Position numbers and translations under genes: made by a program | Part shown: positions 44,439 to 53,133 of the stretch, piece after piece | Layout: every line of letters starts with the position of its first letter | How positions within the stretch are numbered: the stretch's first letter is position 1 | The notes under the pieces: generated by a model | Seen by the model: the letters and a program-made list of their open reading frames with translations, nothing else | Database searches by the model: none | What the model was told of the DNA's origin: nothing | Origin: Cytophagales bacterium | GTDB taxonomy: Bacteria > Bacteroidota > Bacteroidia > Cytophagales > Spirosomataceae | DNA length: 64,000 nt | Direction: 5' to 3' | Assembly (NCBI GenBank): GCA_004292855.1 | Contig: RDXN01000065.1 | Span: forward strand, 1-64,000

Positions 44439-45458
44439 ATGGCAAAAACCCTGATACGTTTCGATTGGGCCATGAAACGGCTTCTCAGACAGAAAAGTAA
44501 CTTTGGAATTCTGGAAGGATTTCTGTCGGAATTACTCCGTGAAGATATTAAGATTGAACAGATTCTGGAAAGTGAATCGAACCAGGAAACCGCCGAGCAG
44601 AAGTTCAATCGAGTGGATATGCTGGCCATAAACAGCAAAAAACAGCTCATTATCATTGAATTGCAAGCAGAAAGTGAGGTAGATTACTTCTATCGAATCA
44701 TGTTTGCTACGTCAAAAGCTGTGGTCGAACATTTTCATTTAGGCGAAGCCTACAAGGATATCAAGAAAGTATATTCGGTCAACATTGCCTACTTTAACCT
44801 GGGGCAAGGAGAGGATTATGTCTATCATGGCAAAACGGAGTTTAGGGGCTTACACACGGGCGACGTGCTAGCTTTATCGACCCGGCAAAAAAACAGTCTT
44901 TCGTTGGAGCATGTCTATGAAATTTATCCAGAATATTATATTTTGAAAGTTACCAAGTTCAATAATCTGGCCAAAGACACATTGGATGAATGGATCTATT
45001 ACCTGAAAAACAATGAAATAAAACCGGGTTCTCGGGCGAAGGGCTTGTCGCTGGTGCAACAAAAGCTGGAATTTGAGGGCCTGAGCGAGAAAGATCGGCG
45101 GATCTATATGAAAGCAATGGAAAACAAGGCCATCGAGCGAGATGTCTTTCAGGGAAAACTCGCTGATGCTGAAGAGAGAGGCCTAGAGAAGGGTATGGAG
45201 AAGGGTATGGAGAAGGGTATGGAGAAAGGCGAACAGATTGGCCTGGAGAAGGGTATGGAGAAAGGCGAACAGATTGGCCTGGAGAAGGGTATGGAGAAAG
45301 GCGAACAGATTGGCCTGGAGAAGGGTATGGAGTTGGTTACGCGGCAAGGAATTACAAGAGCCTTGCAACGTGGCAAACTAACACCCGAGGAGATTGCCGA
45401 GGACTTCGACGTACCCGTAGAGACAGTATTAGCGATTCAACAGGACATGCAGAAATAG
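44439..45458 (+). CDS. Rpn family PD-(D/E)XK nuclease with EKGM tandem repeats
   Basis: The start at 44439 (MAKTLIRFDWAMKRLLRQ) is the usual N-terminus of recombination-promoting (Rpn, PDDEXK_2) nucleases. The active site is NRVDMLAINSKKQLIIIELQ (Asp then E-x-Q, the family's variant of E-x-K). The middle shows FATSKAVVEHF and VYSVNIAYFNLG. Residues about 248-295 are a run of EKGM and EKGEQIGL units from DNA tandem repeats. The last part (GKLTPEEIAEDFDVPVETV) is a small DNA-binding-like helical segment, common at the end of such proteins. It cuts DNA and may promote RecA-independent recombination. It is isolated and more AT-rich than its neighbours, consistent with horizontal acquisition. Confidence 0.88.
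   Translation: MAKTLIRFDWAMKRLLRQKSNFGILEGFLSELLREDIKIEQILESESNQETAEQKFNRVDMLAINSKKQLIIIELQAESEVDYFYRIMFATSKAVVEHFHLGEAYKDIKKVYSVNIAYFNLGQGEDYVYHGKTEFRGLHTGDVLALSTRQKNSLSLEHVYEIYPEYYILKVTKFNNLAKDTLDEWIYYLKNNEIKPGSRAKGLSLVQQKLEFEGLSEKDRRIYMKAMENKAIERDVFQGKLADAEERGLEKGMEKGMEKGMEKGEQIGLEKGMEKGEQIGLEKGMEKGEQIGLEKGMELVTRQGITRALQRGKLTPEEIAEDFDVPVETVLAIQQDMQK
45181..45330 (+). repeat. In-frame 12- and 36-bp tandem repeats in the Rpn-like gene
   Basis: Three 12-base units (gagaagggtatg) are followed by roughly three 36-base units (containing gagaagggtatggagaaagg, then cgaacagattggcctg). All lengths are multiples of three, so gain or loss of units keeps the frame. The protein shows EKGMEKGM followed by EKGEQIGL repeats. 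Confidence 0.95.
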
Positions 45459-45522
45459 GTGAGCGGGTAAAAAGCACGGACAAAATTGCTTTTGCGGGCA
45501 TCCGAAAACCCGTTTACTGACC

Positions 45523-46473
45523 ATGCGACTTGTACCATTTCTGCTAACGCTACTGTGCCTGTTTGGTGAAGGCGGAGGTTGCTTTGCCCAACAAATCTCC
45601 CGCGACGAACTCGTATTCCTGACGCCCGAATGGAAGGGCGAACGCTACGCCGATGGTCGCCCGAAGGTGCCCGACGCCCTGCTCAAACGCATGAAACTCG
45701 TTACGCAGGAAGAAGCCTGGGCCGTTCTCAAAAACGAAAACTATAAACACCAGTACGCCGAAGGTTGGCAGACGATCAACCCCGACTCAGTGCTGGTGGG
45801 TCGGGCCGTAACGGCCACGTTTATGCCCGGTCGGCCCGACGTGCATCGGGTGATCGACGAGAAGGGCCACTCGAAAGACGGGCGCATTAAGTCGCAGAAC
45901 TCGTGGCCCATCGACCTGCTTGTAAAAGGCGACGTGTACGTGGTCGATCAGTTTGGGGCGCACGAAGATGGCCCCACCATCGGCGACAACCTCGGTAACT
46001 CGATCTACGCCAAAACTGGCAACGGCATCGTGTACGACGGGGCCATCCGCGACATTGCGGGCCTGCGAGAGTTGGGTAGGTTCACGTCGTTTTTTCGGTC
46101 GTACCACCCCTCGCACCACCTCAACAACCCGGCTGGCGAGCTGAACACCACGCTTGTGGCCATTAACCGCCCCACGCGCATTGGTGGGGCGATGGTGATG
46201 CCCGGCGATGTGGTACTGGGCCGCGACGGGGGTGTGATGTTCATTCCGCCCCACCTGGTCGAGCGAGTGGTGACCACCTCGGAGATTGTCCGGCTACGCG
46301 ACATGTTCGGGCATCAGCGGCTCCGCGAGCAGAAATACACCCCCGGCCAAATTGACACCCGCTGGTCCGACGAGATCGAGAAGGATTTCTCGCAATGGCT
46401 CAACGCCCACATCAACGAGCTCCCCGTCCCGAAAGGACAGATTCAGGAGTATTTGAAAAAACGAACGTATTAG
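45523..46473 (+). CDS. Exported RraA-family protein (aldolase/dehydratase-like)
   Basis: This 316-residue protein is built on the RraA/HMG-aldolase fold: GDNLGNSIYAKTGNGIVYDG (G-x-NL loop and G.V.DG), IRDIAGLRELG, and GGAMVMPGDVVLGRDGGVMF. It differs from cytoplasmic RraA by an N-terminal signal peptide (FLLTLLCLFGEGGGCFAQ) and extra segments, making it twice the usual size. Related proteins in this phylum are encoded beside sugar-acid dehydratases, and the next gene here is an exported enolase-superfamily enzyme. A role as an aldolase or decarboxylase for sugar acids outside the cytoplasm is inference. Confidence 0.8.
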   Translation: MRLVPFLLTLLCLFGEGGGCFAQQISRDELVFLTPEWKGERYADGRPKVPDALLKRMKLVTQEEAWAVLKNENYKHQYAEGWQTINPDSVLVGRAVTATFMPGRPDVHRVIDEKGHSKDGRIKSQNSWPIDLLVKGDVYVVDQFGAHEDGPTIGDNLGNSIYAKTGNGIVYDGAIRDIAGLRELGRFTSFFRSYHPSHHLNNPAGELNTTLVAINRPTRIGGAMVMPGDVVLGRDGGVMFIPPHLVERVVTTSEIVRLRDMFGHQRLREQKYTPGQIDTRWSDEIEKDFSQWLNAHINELPVPKGQIQEYLKKRTY

Positions 46474-46477
46474 CAGT

Positions 46478-46618
46478 TTCAGGTTTCAATGCCTTCGGCG
46501 TTTCAAGTTTCATTAGCTGCGCTGTTTCAGGTTTCAATGCTGCGCTGTTCACTGCAAACCGTGAGACGTGAAACGGCGTAGCCAATGAAACAGCGCAGCG
46601 TTGAAACCCGAAACTATT
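46478..46618. repeat. Nested direct and inverted repeat between the RraA-like and enolase-superfamily genes
   Basis: The motif gtttcaggtttcaatgc(c/t)(t/g)cg is present twice in direct orientation (about 46481 and 46528) and inverted near the end (ggcgtagccaatgaaacagcgcagcgttgaaac). It can form a long stem. The upstream part of the following gene's open frame runs through it, which is why the later Met was chosen as start. Confidence 0.65.
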
Positions 46619-46630
46619 TCCTTAAACCCC

Positions 46631-47902
46631 ATGCATCGCCGATCCTTTTTCACCAAAGCCGCACTGACGTCGGCGTTGGCTACCTCGGCCCTGTCGTCGT
46701 TTGGCGCGGGTCTCGAAACCGCCCTCGACCGGACGCCCCGCTCGTCGGCCCCGTCGGATTTAAAAATCACCGACCTTAAGTGCGGCTACATCCGCAACGG
46801 CAACAGCCTGTTCGTCAAAATCTACACGAATCAGGGCATCTGGGGCTGTGGCGAGGGGGTCGACGCTACGGCGGGCACGTACCACCTTGTTAAGCAACTC
46901 GGCGAACGTATCAAAGGCCGCAGCCCATTGAACGTGCATCGGCTGTTTGAGGACCTGCGCCGGGGTGGGTTTTTCGGGGGCGCACAGGCGGGCATGTACA
47001 TCGCGGTCTTGTCGGCTATCGAAACAGCCCTGTGGGATTTGGCCGGGAAAGCTCTGGGCCTGCCCGTGTACCAATTACTCGGCGGCAAATTCCGCGACCG
47101 AATCCGGGTCTACTGCGATACCGGGGCCTACCGCGACACCGACACCAGCCCCGGAGCCTTCGCCAAAAGTGCCAAACGCGCCGTCGATATGGGGTTCAAC
47201 GCCGTGAAGTTCGACATTGATCAGCGCAACGACCCGGCCAAATACGACGCCTACAACTGGACGGCTAGCCAGGGCGAACTGGAGCGGATGTACAACCAAA
47301 TCAACGCCGTGCGCAAGGCCGTTGGCCCGAAGGTCGACATTTGCGTGGACATGCACGGTCGCTACGACATGACCACAGGCCGACGCGTAGCCAAGATGAT
47401 GGAACCGCTCAACCTGCTGTTCCTGGAAGAACCCATCCCCGCCGAAAACCCCGAAGCCTACCGCCAAATTCGCGAGGCCTCGAACACCCCCATCTGTGCG
47501 GGCGAGAACCATTATCTGGCTTATGGTTTCCGTCAACTGCTCGAAATCGGGGCCGTCGACATCATCATGCCCGACCTGCAAAAGGCCGGTGGTCTGGGCG
47601 AAGGGCAGCGCATTGCCAATCTGGCAAACCTCTACTACGTGCCGTTTGCCCCCCACATGGTGGCTTCGTATTTGGGCGCGATGGCCGCCAGCCACGTGTG
47701 TGCGTCGGTGCCGAATTTCCTCATTCTGGAGTGGCAAATTTACTTTCATGACGATCCGATGTTCAAAGAAATCGTCACGTTCGACGGGCCAATGGTTGAT
47801 AAAGGGTTCATTCCGCTGTCGGAAAAGCCCGGTATTGGTGTTGAAATCAACGAGGAAGGCATGCGCAAGTACGCGCCCAAAGATGTTCCGTTTTTTGTTT
47901 GA
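46631..47902 (+). CDS. Mandelate racemase/muconate lactonizing enzyme (enolase superfamily), exported
   Basis: The Met at 46631 starts MHRRSFFTKAALTSALATSA, a twin-arginine-like signal, so the enzyme is probably exported folded. The barrel carries the three metal ligands in VDICVDMHGR (Asp), LFLEEPIPAEN (Glu) and PICAGENHY (Glu). The basic residues lie in GFNAVKFDID and in VPFAPHMVA (His). The pattern fits acid-sugar dehydratases of the D-galactonate/gluconate-like group. At 423 residues the length is normal. With the exported RraA-like protein upstream it may process sugar acids in the periplasm; the exact substrate is not readable. Confidence 0.85.
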   Translation: MHRRSFFTKAALTSALATSALSSFGAGLETALDRTPRSSAPSDLKITDLKCGYIRNGNSLFVKIYTNQGIWGCGEGVDATAGTYHLVKQLGERIKGRSPLNVHRLFEDLRRGGFFGGAQAGMYIAVLSAIETALWDLAGKALGLPVYQLLGGKFRDRIRVYCDTGAYRDTDTSPGAFAKSAKRAVDMGFNAVKFDIDQRNDPAKYDAYNWTASQGELERMYNQINAVRKAVGPKVDICVDMHGRYDMTTGRRVAKMMEPLNLLFLEEPIPAENPEAYRQIREASNTPICAGENHYLAYGFRQLLEIGAVDIIMPDLQKAGGLGEGQRIANLANLYYVPFAPHMVASYLGAMAASHVCASVPNFLILEWQIYFHDDPMFKEIVTFDGPMVDKGFIPLSEKPGIGVEINEEGMRKYAPKDVPFFV

Positions 47903-47906
47903 TTGG

Positions 47907-47914
47907 TACCTTCG
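47907..47914 (+). promoter_or_regulatory. Candidate -7 box for the HATPase gene
   Basis: TACCTTCG resembles TAnnTTTG with one mismatch, in a gene-free gap, 114 bases before the preferred start at 48029. No convincing -33 element. The same TACCTTCG string precedes the transposase gene. Confidence 0.25.
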
Positions 47915-48028
47915 TTTCCTGCACTGCCAGATTTGGTTGCCAAACACTAAACTTATGAAAATCGGCAGGTGATTTTTTGAGCATACATCCAGAGAGCCAT
48001 GTATATTCGTACATCCTCTTTACTCTGT

Positions 48029-48718
48029 ATGCTTAAACTACTCCTCCTTCTATCCATACCCATTCCGGCGGGTATCCTGCTCTGGCGTGCGTATCGCAAC
48101 CGCCTGCGCATTCGAGTCGACCAACCTCCTCCGGCTGTTGGTCCGAAAACAGCGTTACCTGCCCCAACGAAATTGGCCCACCACTGGCCCACCCGAAATT
48201 TGGTCGCCGACGTGCGGCAATGGGTATCGGAAGACGAATCAACGGCCCAAACGGGGTCGATCAGCCTGACGCTCCACCAGAATCGGGACAGGTGGCTGGC
48301 CCATTACGATGCCCCCGCACTCCACGCTATTTTGTCGGACCTACTAACCAATGCGATTCGCTCCACGGCAGGCGGAGGGCAGATCTTGGTCGAGGTCACG
48401 TATGAACCGCTCGGGGTTACGTTCCGCGTCGACGATTCAGGCGTGGGTATCCCGACGGAGCAACTTACAACGCTCCTGAATTCGGCGCAGAATGCACCAC
48501 CCGTTCATAAATCGGTCGAGCAACTAGCCCAAATCCGCGAACGGGTCACCCATCTCGACGGAACTCTGGGCGTAGCGAGTGTGGTTGGGGTTGGCACAAC
48601 CTTCACAGTCTGGTTGCCTATTGAGCAAATTGATCTTCCCAAAGTCGACAGCGAAGAGTTCGGCTGGTCAATTGAGCCAGAACCGCTCGATGCCACCAAA
48701 TTATCGAGTCGGAACTAA
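48029..48718 (+). CDS. Orphan HATPase-domain protein with membrane anchor
   Basis: The frame opens at 47999, but I prefer the Met at 48029, directly before a hydrophobic anchor (LLLLLSIPIPAGILLW). After a linker there is a GHKL ATPase domain: N-box LLTNAIRST, G1 VDDSGVGIP, G2 GVGTTFTVWLP. It lacks a HisKA dimerisation domain and phospho-acceptor His, so it is not a complete sensor kinase. It could be a degenerate kinase, a kinase partner that acts on another protein's His, or an ATP-binding regulator. The final 30 residues are acidic. It is the only gene between the enolase-like gene and the S8 protease. Confidence 0.7.
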   Translation: MLKLLLLLSIPIPAGILLWRAYRNRLRIRVDQPPPAVGPKTALPAPTKLAHHWPTRNLVADVRQWVSEDESTAQTGSISLTLHQNRDRWLAHYDAPALHAILSDLLTNAIRSTAGGGQILVEVTYEPLGVTFRVDDSGVGIPTEQLTTLLNSAQNAPPVHKSVEQLAQIRERVTHLDGTLGVASVVGVGTTFTVWLPIEQIDLPKVDSEEFGWSIEPEPLDATKLSSRN

Positions 48719-48840
48719 TCAAGCGACGGCCAGATGCCGTAAAAACAGACTTATTTAACGGCGTTTCCGCGCCCGTGCTGCTTACGACTAATTGAGCGAC
48801 CCGCTTCTTTAAACGAAGTTCACTCAATCACGTAATCAGT

Positions 48841-51800
48841 ATGACAACTTTTGGAACACTCCAGATCAGTGTGTTTTCCGTCGAACACGAGCCGCTCAAA
48901 GGAGCGCGTGTCCGGGTGGAGGGTCGGTCGTCGGCCAACGAAACGGCTACGGGCGTTTTTGTTTTTCACGGCCTGCCGATTGGGCAGGTAACGGTGGTGG
49001 TGGAGGCCGAGGACCTGCAACCCGAACGACGCACCGTCACGATCAAGGCGGGGAAAAACCAGACCGAGTTTATCCTGGGCGAAGCGGGCCTACCGGCTTA
49101 CAAACGCCGGGGTATCCGCGTCCCGTTTCGGCCCCGGCCCGGTTTGCTGGGTATTGCCACACGGGGCACCGAAGCCCCCAAACAGATAGCCGAACGCCTG
49201 AAAGGGCAAACCACCGAAAAACCGCGTTCCGTTGGGCCGGGGTTATTGGTGGTGCAGGCTAACGAAGCCGAGGCAACTGCCCTCACGAAGGAGTTGCGGG
49301 GCCAGAAAGGCGTCGTGGCCGTAGGGCCGCTAGTCAATGCATCGGGTGGGGGCATGGCGTTTTTTTCGGGCAATATCGTGGTCCGAACCAAACCCGACAC
49401 CAAACCCGACGCCGTTACCGAGTTGGCCAAATCGCTCGGTCTAACGGTGAAACGGAAGCTGACGTTCAAGGACTTGTGGCTGCTACAATCGCCCGCTACG
49501 GACCTGAGCCTGCTGACCGACTGCGACAAACTGGAGGACTCCGCGCTGGTGCTGGGGGCCGAGGCCGAACTGACCTTTACGTTTGAGTTCGACGCCATTA
49601 CCCCTACCGACGAACTCGCCGACGATCAGTGGCACCTGTCCCACATTGGCCTGCCCGATGCCTGGCAAACCCTGCGCGATGCCAACGCGGCTGGTGTAAC
49701 GCCTGGTTCGGCCAACGACCGGACCTTCGGCGATGCTAACCTGATTATTGCCGTAATCGACGAAGGGCTTGAATCCCAGACCGTTGGCGGCAACGTAACG
49801 GCTACCCACGTGGAGTTTCAGGGGACGGTCTCGAACGGGCAACCCAAGATGGCCGGTTTCTTCGATATGGGGACGATGCAGGCCAACAACAACAGCCCGC
49901 TGGGTAATCACGGCATTCAGTGTGCAGGTGTTTCGGCGGCTCCGGCCAACAACGCATCGACCGTGGGGGGTGAGGAAGAAGGCGTTTCGGGAGCCGCGCC
50001 CAACTGCCGCGTTCTGAGCGTTCAGGTTCCCTCGGCCAGCACCGAAACCGAATTTTCGGACTTCTATCTCTGGATGTCGGGCCTCGACCCGGAGAGCGAT
50101 GACCCCGATTTCCCGGCGCAATTAGCACAGGGAGCCGCCGTAGTCACGAACAGCGCGGGCGGCTGGAATCCGGCCATTTTTCCCGTGTCGGATTTGATGA
50201 ACGAGACTTTCGAGCGCATCACCGACGAGGGACGCGGAGGCCTCGGTACGCTGCTGTTCTTTTCGGCGGGCAACGCCAATAGCCAATTTGCGTCGTTACG
50301 GCCCTGGGCACGGCACGAGCGCACCTTCGGCATTGCGGCCTCCCAGGAAAACGACCAACGGGCCAGCTACTCTAATTTCGGCGACGGTATCGACCTCTGC
50401 GCCCCCAGCAGCGACACAGATATGGGACTTCGTGGCATCACTACGGCAACCGGACCGGGCGACGGCAACCGGGCCGGACACACCGGTGGCCCCAACGACT
50501 ATACTAATAACTTCGGCGGAACGTCGTCGGCCACGCCCCTAACGGCGGGCGTTGCGGCCCTGCTTCTGAGCATGGACCCCACGCTTACGTGGCAGGAGGT
50601 GCGCGAGATTTTTTACAACACGGCGGTCAAAATCGACTTTGCCAACACCGACGCCGAGGGCCGTTGGCGCGACCTGAACGGCGACGGCGTAAACGAATAC
50701 AGCAACTGGTATGGCCGGGGGCGCATCGATGCCGCCAAAGCCGTTTGCGTGGCCCAGACCCAGATTACGCTCAATACGCCCAACGTGCAATTTTTGAACG
50801 TACCCGAAGGCGAACCCACCTTGCGGGCCATCTCGTTTACGGTCAAAAGCTCGCGAAATCACCGATTCCGCGTCGTCAGCGGCCCCACGACCACGTCGGG
50901 TCCGGCCAACTCGTTTGTGTTGCACAACGGCAACGAAGCCACGCACACGGGCAACCACACCTGCTCGCCCTCGACCCCGCGCATTTGGGTGCGCTTTGTG
51001 GGCACCTCGGCGGGCGACGTGGCGCAGGGTGAGGCCGTTGTGGAGTGCATCGAAACGGGGGTGCAGTACAACATCGTGTTTACGGCCAACGTAGTACCCC
51101 GCCCACGGGCCGCGCTCGTGCTGTCGATGGACCGGTCCGGCAGTATGGACGATCTGGCGGGCGACGGTCGGCGGAAGATTCAGGTGCTGCACGACAGCGC
51201 GGTGGTGGTGTCGGCACTGGCTCAGACCGATACGGGCCTGGGGGCGGTGTCGTGGGATACCGACGCCGATTTGGCCGGGGCCATGACTGTTCAGGATGCG
51301 GGCTTCGAGATCATTGGCGTGGGTCGGGCCGATCTGAACGCCCATATTTCGGGCCACAACACCAACCCGGCAGGGGCCACTGCCATTGGTGATGGGGTGC
51401 TGGCGGCTCAGTCGCTCCTGAACGGGGCCTCTGCCGACTATGCCGTGAAAGCAATGGTGGTGCTGACCGATGGCAAGGAAACCGCCAGTGCGTACATCGC
51501 CGATCTGCCCGCAGGCACCATCAACGGGCAGGTGTTTGCCATTGGCCTCGGCACTCCTGAGAATATTCAGCCCTCGGCCCTCGCCCAACTTACGGGCGGC
51601 AACAACGGCTACATCCTGATGACGGGCAACATCGGCACCGACGATTATTTCCTGCTCACGAAATACTACCAACAGATTCTGGCCGGGGTAACAAACATGC
51701 AGATCGTGGTCGATCCCGAAGGTTGGCTCCATCCTGGCGAGGAGGTGCGAATCCCGTTTCGGGTGAACGAAACCGACTGGCAACTCGACGCCGTGATGCA

Positions 51801-52596
51801 CTCGCCCCTGCCCGACGCCCTCGATTTCGTTCTCGAAACCCCCGACGGGCAGATTATTGACCCATCGAGTTTGGCGGGCGAACCCGTTTCGCGCTACGTG
51901 GTCGATCAGAAGTCGGCGTTCTACCGGCTGTCATTGCCCGTAAGCAAAGTGGGCGAGCAAGACCCCAACGGCACCTGGTATGCCCGGCTCAAGCTCGACA
52001 AAGACAAATTCAAAAAACAACTGAGCAAACTCAGAAAAGACGATCAGCAGGAGTTCGCCTTGACTCAGACGCACGGGCTGCGGTATGCGTTTGTGGCGCA
52101 GGCCCGGTCGGTGCTGGATATGGCGGTGACGCTGAATCAGGCGAGTCTCGAACCGGGGGCTACGGTTCATCTGCGCACGGTGGTAACGGAGTTTGGGTAC
52201 GCGGCCCCGCGTGGGGGCAAAATTACCGTTCGCGTTACGGCCCCCGATGGCACCCAAACCGTATTGACCCCCGCCGAAACAGGCGATGGTGTGTTTGAAA
52301 CAGCCTGGACGGCGAGCCAAAGCGGGGTGTATCGGGTGCATGTGCTGGGCAAGGGCAAAACAACCCTCGGATCGGGCTGGACGCGTGAGGCTCTGCGGTC
52401 GGCGTTTACGTGGAAAGGCGGCAACAACCCACCCCCACGCCCCACCGACTACGAACGGTTCTGCGCGTTGCTCGGCTGTCTCCAGAAAAACAAAGCCATC
52501 GACGAAGGGCGGCTGAAAGAACTGGGTATCGACCTGTCGGGCCTGCGCAAGTGCGTTTGTTCGCGGCCCCGGCCCAAAGACGTGAAGCCACGCTAA
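48841..52596 (+). CDS. Large S8 subtilisin-like protease with VWA domain and no signal peptide
   Basis: This 1251-residue protein starts with a small carboxypeptidase-regulatory/Ig-like domain (LQISVFSVEHEPLKGARVRV) and no hydrophobic leader. An inhibitor-like prodomain (about 90-250) precedes the peptidase S8 domain: Asp307 in IIAVIDEG, His357 in GNHGIQCAGV, Ser562 in GTSSATPLTAGVAALLL. Next is a linker, then a von Willebrand A domain with intact MIDAS (DRSGSM, Asp764; VVLTDGKETAS). Beta-sandwich domains (about 960-1200) follow, and the protein ends with a Cys-containing tail (CALLGCLQKNKAID, RKCVCSRPRPK). The triad is complete, so it should be active. Its stop codon overlaps that of the converging YceI gene. 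Cytoplasmic location or export by a route not needing a Sec signal is unclear. Confidence 0.85.
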   Translation: MTTFGTLQISVFSVEHEPLKGARVRVEGRSSANETATGVFVFHGLPIGQVTVVVEAEDLQPERRTVTIKAGKNQTEFILGEAGLPAYKRRGIRVPFRPRPGLLGIATRGTEAPKQIAERLKGQTTEKPRSVGPGLLVVQANEAEATALTKELRGQKGVVAVGPLVNASGGGMAFFSGNIVVRTKPDTKPDAVTELAKSLGLTVKRKLTFKDLWLLQSPATDLSLLTDCDKLEDSALVLGAEAELTFTFEFDAITPTDELADDQWHLSHIGLPDAWQTLRDANAAGVTPGSANDRTFGDANLIIAVIDEGLESQTVGGNVTATHVEFQGTVSNGQPKMAGFFDMGTMQANNNSPLGNHGIQCAGVSAAPANNASTVGGEEEGVSGAAPNCRVLSVQVPSASTETEFSDFYLWMSGLDPESDDPDFPAQLAQGAAVVTNSAGGWNPAIFPVSDLMNETFERITDEGRGGLGTLLFFSAGNANSQFASLRPWARHERTFGIAASQENDQRASYSNFGDGIDLCAPSSDTDMGLRGITTATGPGDGNRAGHTGGPNDYTNNFGGTSSATPLTAGVAALLLSMDPTLTWQEVREIFYNTAVKIDFANTDAEGRWRDLNGDGVNEYSNWYGRGRIDAAKAVCVAQTQITLNTPNVQFLNVPEGEPTLRAISFTVKSSRNHRFRVVSGPTTTSGPANSFVLHNGNEATHTGNHTCSPSTPRIWVRFVGTSAGDVAQGEAVVECIETGVQYNIVFTANVVPRPRAALVLSMDRSGSMDDLAGDGRRKIQVLHDSAVVVSALAQTDTGLGAVSWDTDADLAGAMTVQDAGFEIIGVGRADLNAHISGHNTNPAGATAIGDGVLAAQSLLNGASADYAVKAMVVLTDGKETASAYIADLPAGTINGQVFAIGLGTPENIQPSALAQLTGGNNGYILMTGNIGTDDYFLLTKYYQQILAGVTNMQIVVDPEGWLHPGEEVRIPFRVNETDWQLDAVMHSPLPDALDFVLETPDGQIIDPSSLAGEPVSRYVVDQKSAFYRLSLPVSKVGEQDPNGTWYARLKLDKDKFKKQLSKLRKDDQQEFALTQTHGLRYAFVAQARSVLDMAVTLNQASLEPGATVHLRTVVTEFGYAAPRGGKITVRVTAPDGTQTVLTPAETGDGVFETAWTASQSGVYRVHVLGKGKTTLGSGWTREALRSAFTWKGGNNPPPRPTDYERFCALLGCLQKNKAIDEGRLKELGIDLSGLRKCVCSRPRPKDVKPR

Positions 52597-53120
52597 CGAG
52601 TCGCCTGCACGGTTAGGCTAATGGTGACGTCGTTGCTCATCAGCAGGCTTTTGCCACCCACCTTGTAGTCTAGCCGGTTGATCGTGAACTGCCCGCTAAA
52701 GGTGGCCGCGTTACCGGATTCGACCATCGTAAACGGAACCGTAACGGTGCGGGTGGTGCCTTTGAGGGTGAGCGCAAACGTCCCCTCGTAGGTGTTGCCG
52801 GTTTGTCGCGCCAGTTTGGCCGATTTGAGAGTGATGCGCGGGTGATTGGCGATGTCGAAATACTCGGCTTTGCGGAGGTGATTGTTGCGGAGTTTGATAC
52901 CCGTATCAATCGTGCTGGCATCGACCGAGGCCGTGATTTGGCTCTTTTCGGGAGCTTTGGAGTCGAACAACAGCTCGCCCATGAAGCCCCCGAACGAGCC
53001 ATCGACCGATAGGCCCGCGTTGCGAATCGTGAACGTAACCGAGGCTTTGGCGGGTTTCCAGGCCGTTTGCGCCTGTGCCAACGAGTGCGTCAGCAGCAAT
53101 AGTGTGATGAAGTATTTCAT
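52593..53120 (-). CDS. YceI family periplasmic protein
   Basis: The start at 53120 gives a signal peptide (FITLLLLTHSLAQAQ) and a 175-residue YceI-type protein: KASVTFTIRNAGLSVDGSFG, SQITASVDASTIDTGIKLRN, EYFDIANHPRITLKSAKL and a final strand ending LTVQATR. It probably binds a lipid-like molecule in the periplasm. It is the last gene of a minus-strand group that includes an outer-membrane protein gene 14 bases upstream. Its stop overlaps the stop of the protease gene on the other strand (shared ctaa). Confidence 0.9.
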   Translation of the reverse strand: MKYFITLLLLTHSLAQAQTAWKPAKASVTFTIRNAGLSVDGSFGGFMGELLFDSKAPEKSQITASVDASTIDTGIKLRNNHLRKAEYFDIANHPRITLKSAKLARQTGNTYEGTFALTLKGTTRTVTVPFTMVESGNAATFSGQFTINRLDYKVGGKSLLMSNDVTISLTVQATR

Positions 53121-53133
53121 TTGAAGACGGGGG

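Noticed and set aside
45149-45376. Repetitive minus-strand open frame
   Set aside because: It arises only from the antisense of the EKGM repeats in the Rpn-like gene.
47075-47947. 290-codon minus-strand open frame
   Set aside because: Antisense to the enolase-superfamily gene; no start context or motif.
50539-51801. Long minus-strand open frame of 420 codons
   Set aside because: It is antisense to the protease-VWA gene, with a low-complexity His/Arg/Gly-rich translation and no motif; it reflects GC-rich codon bias.
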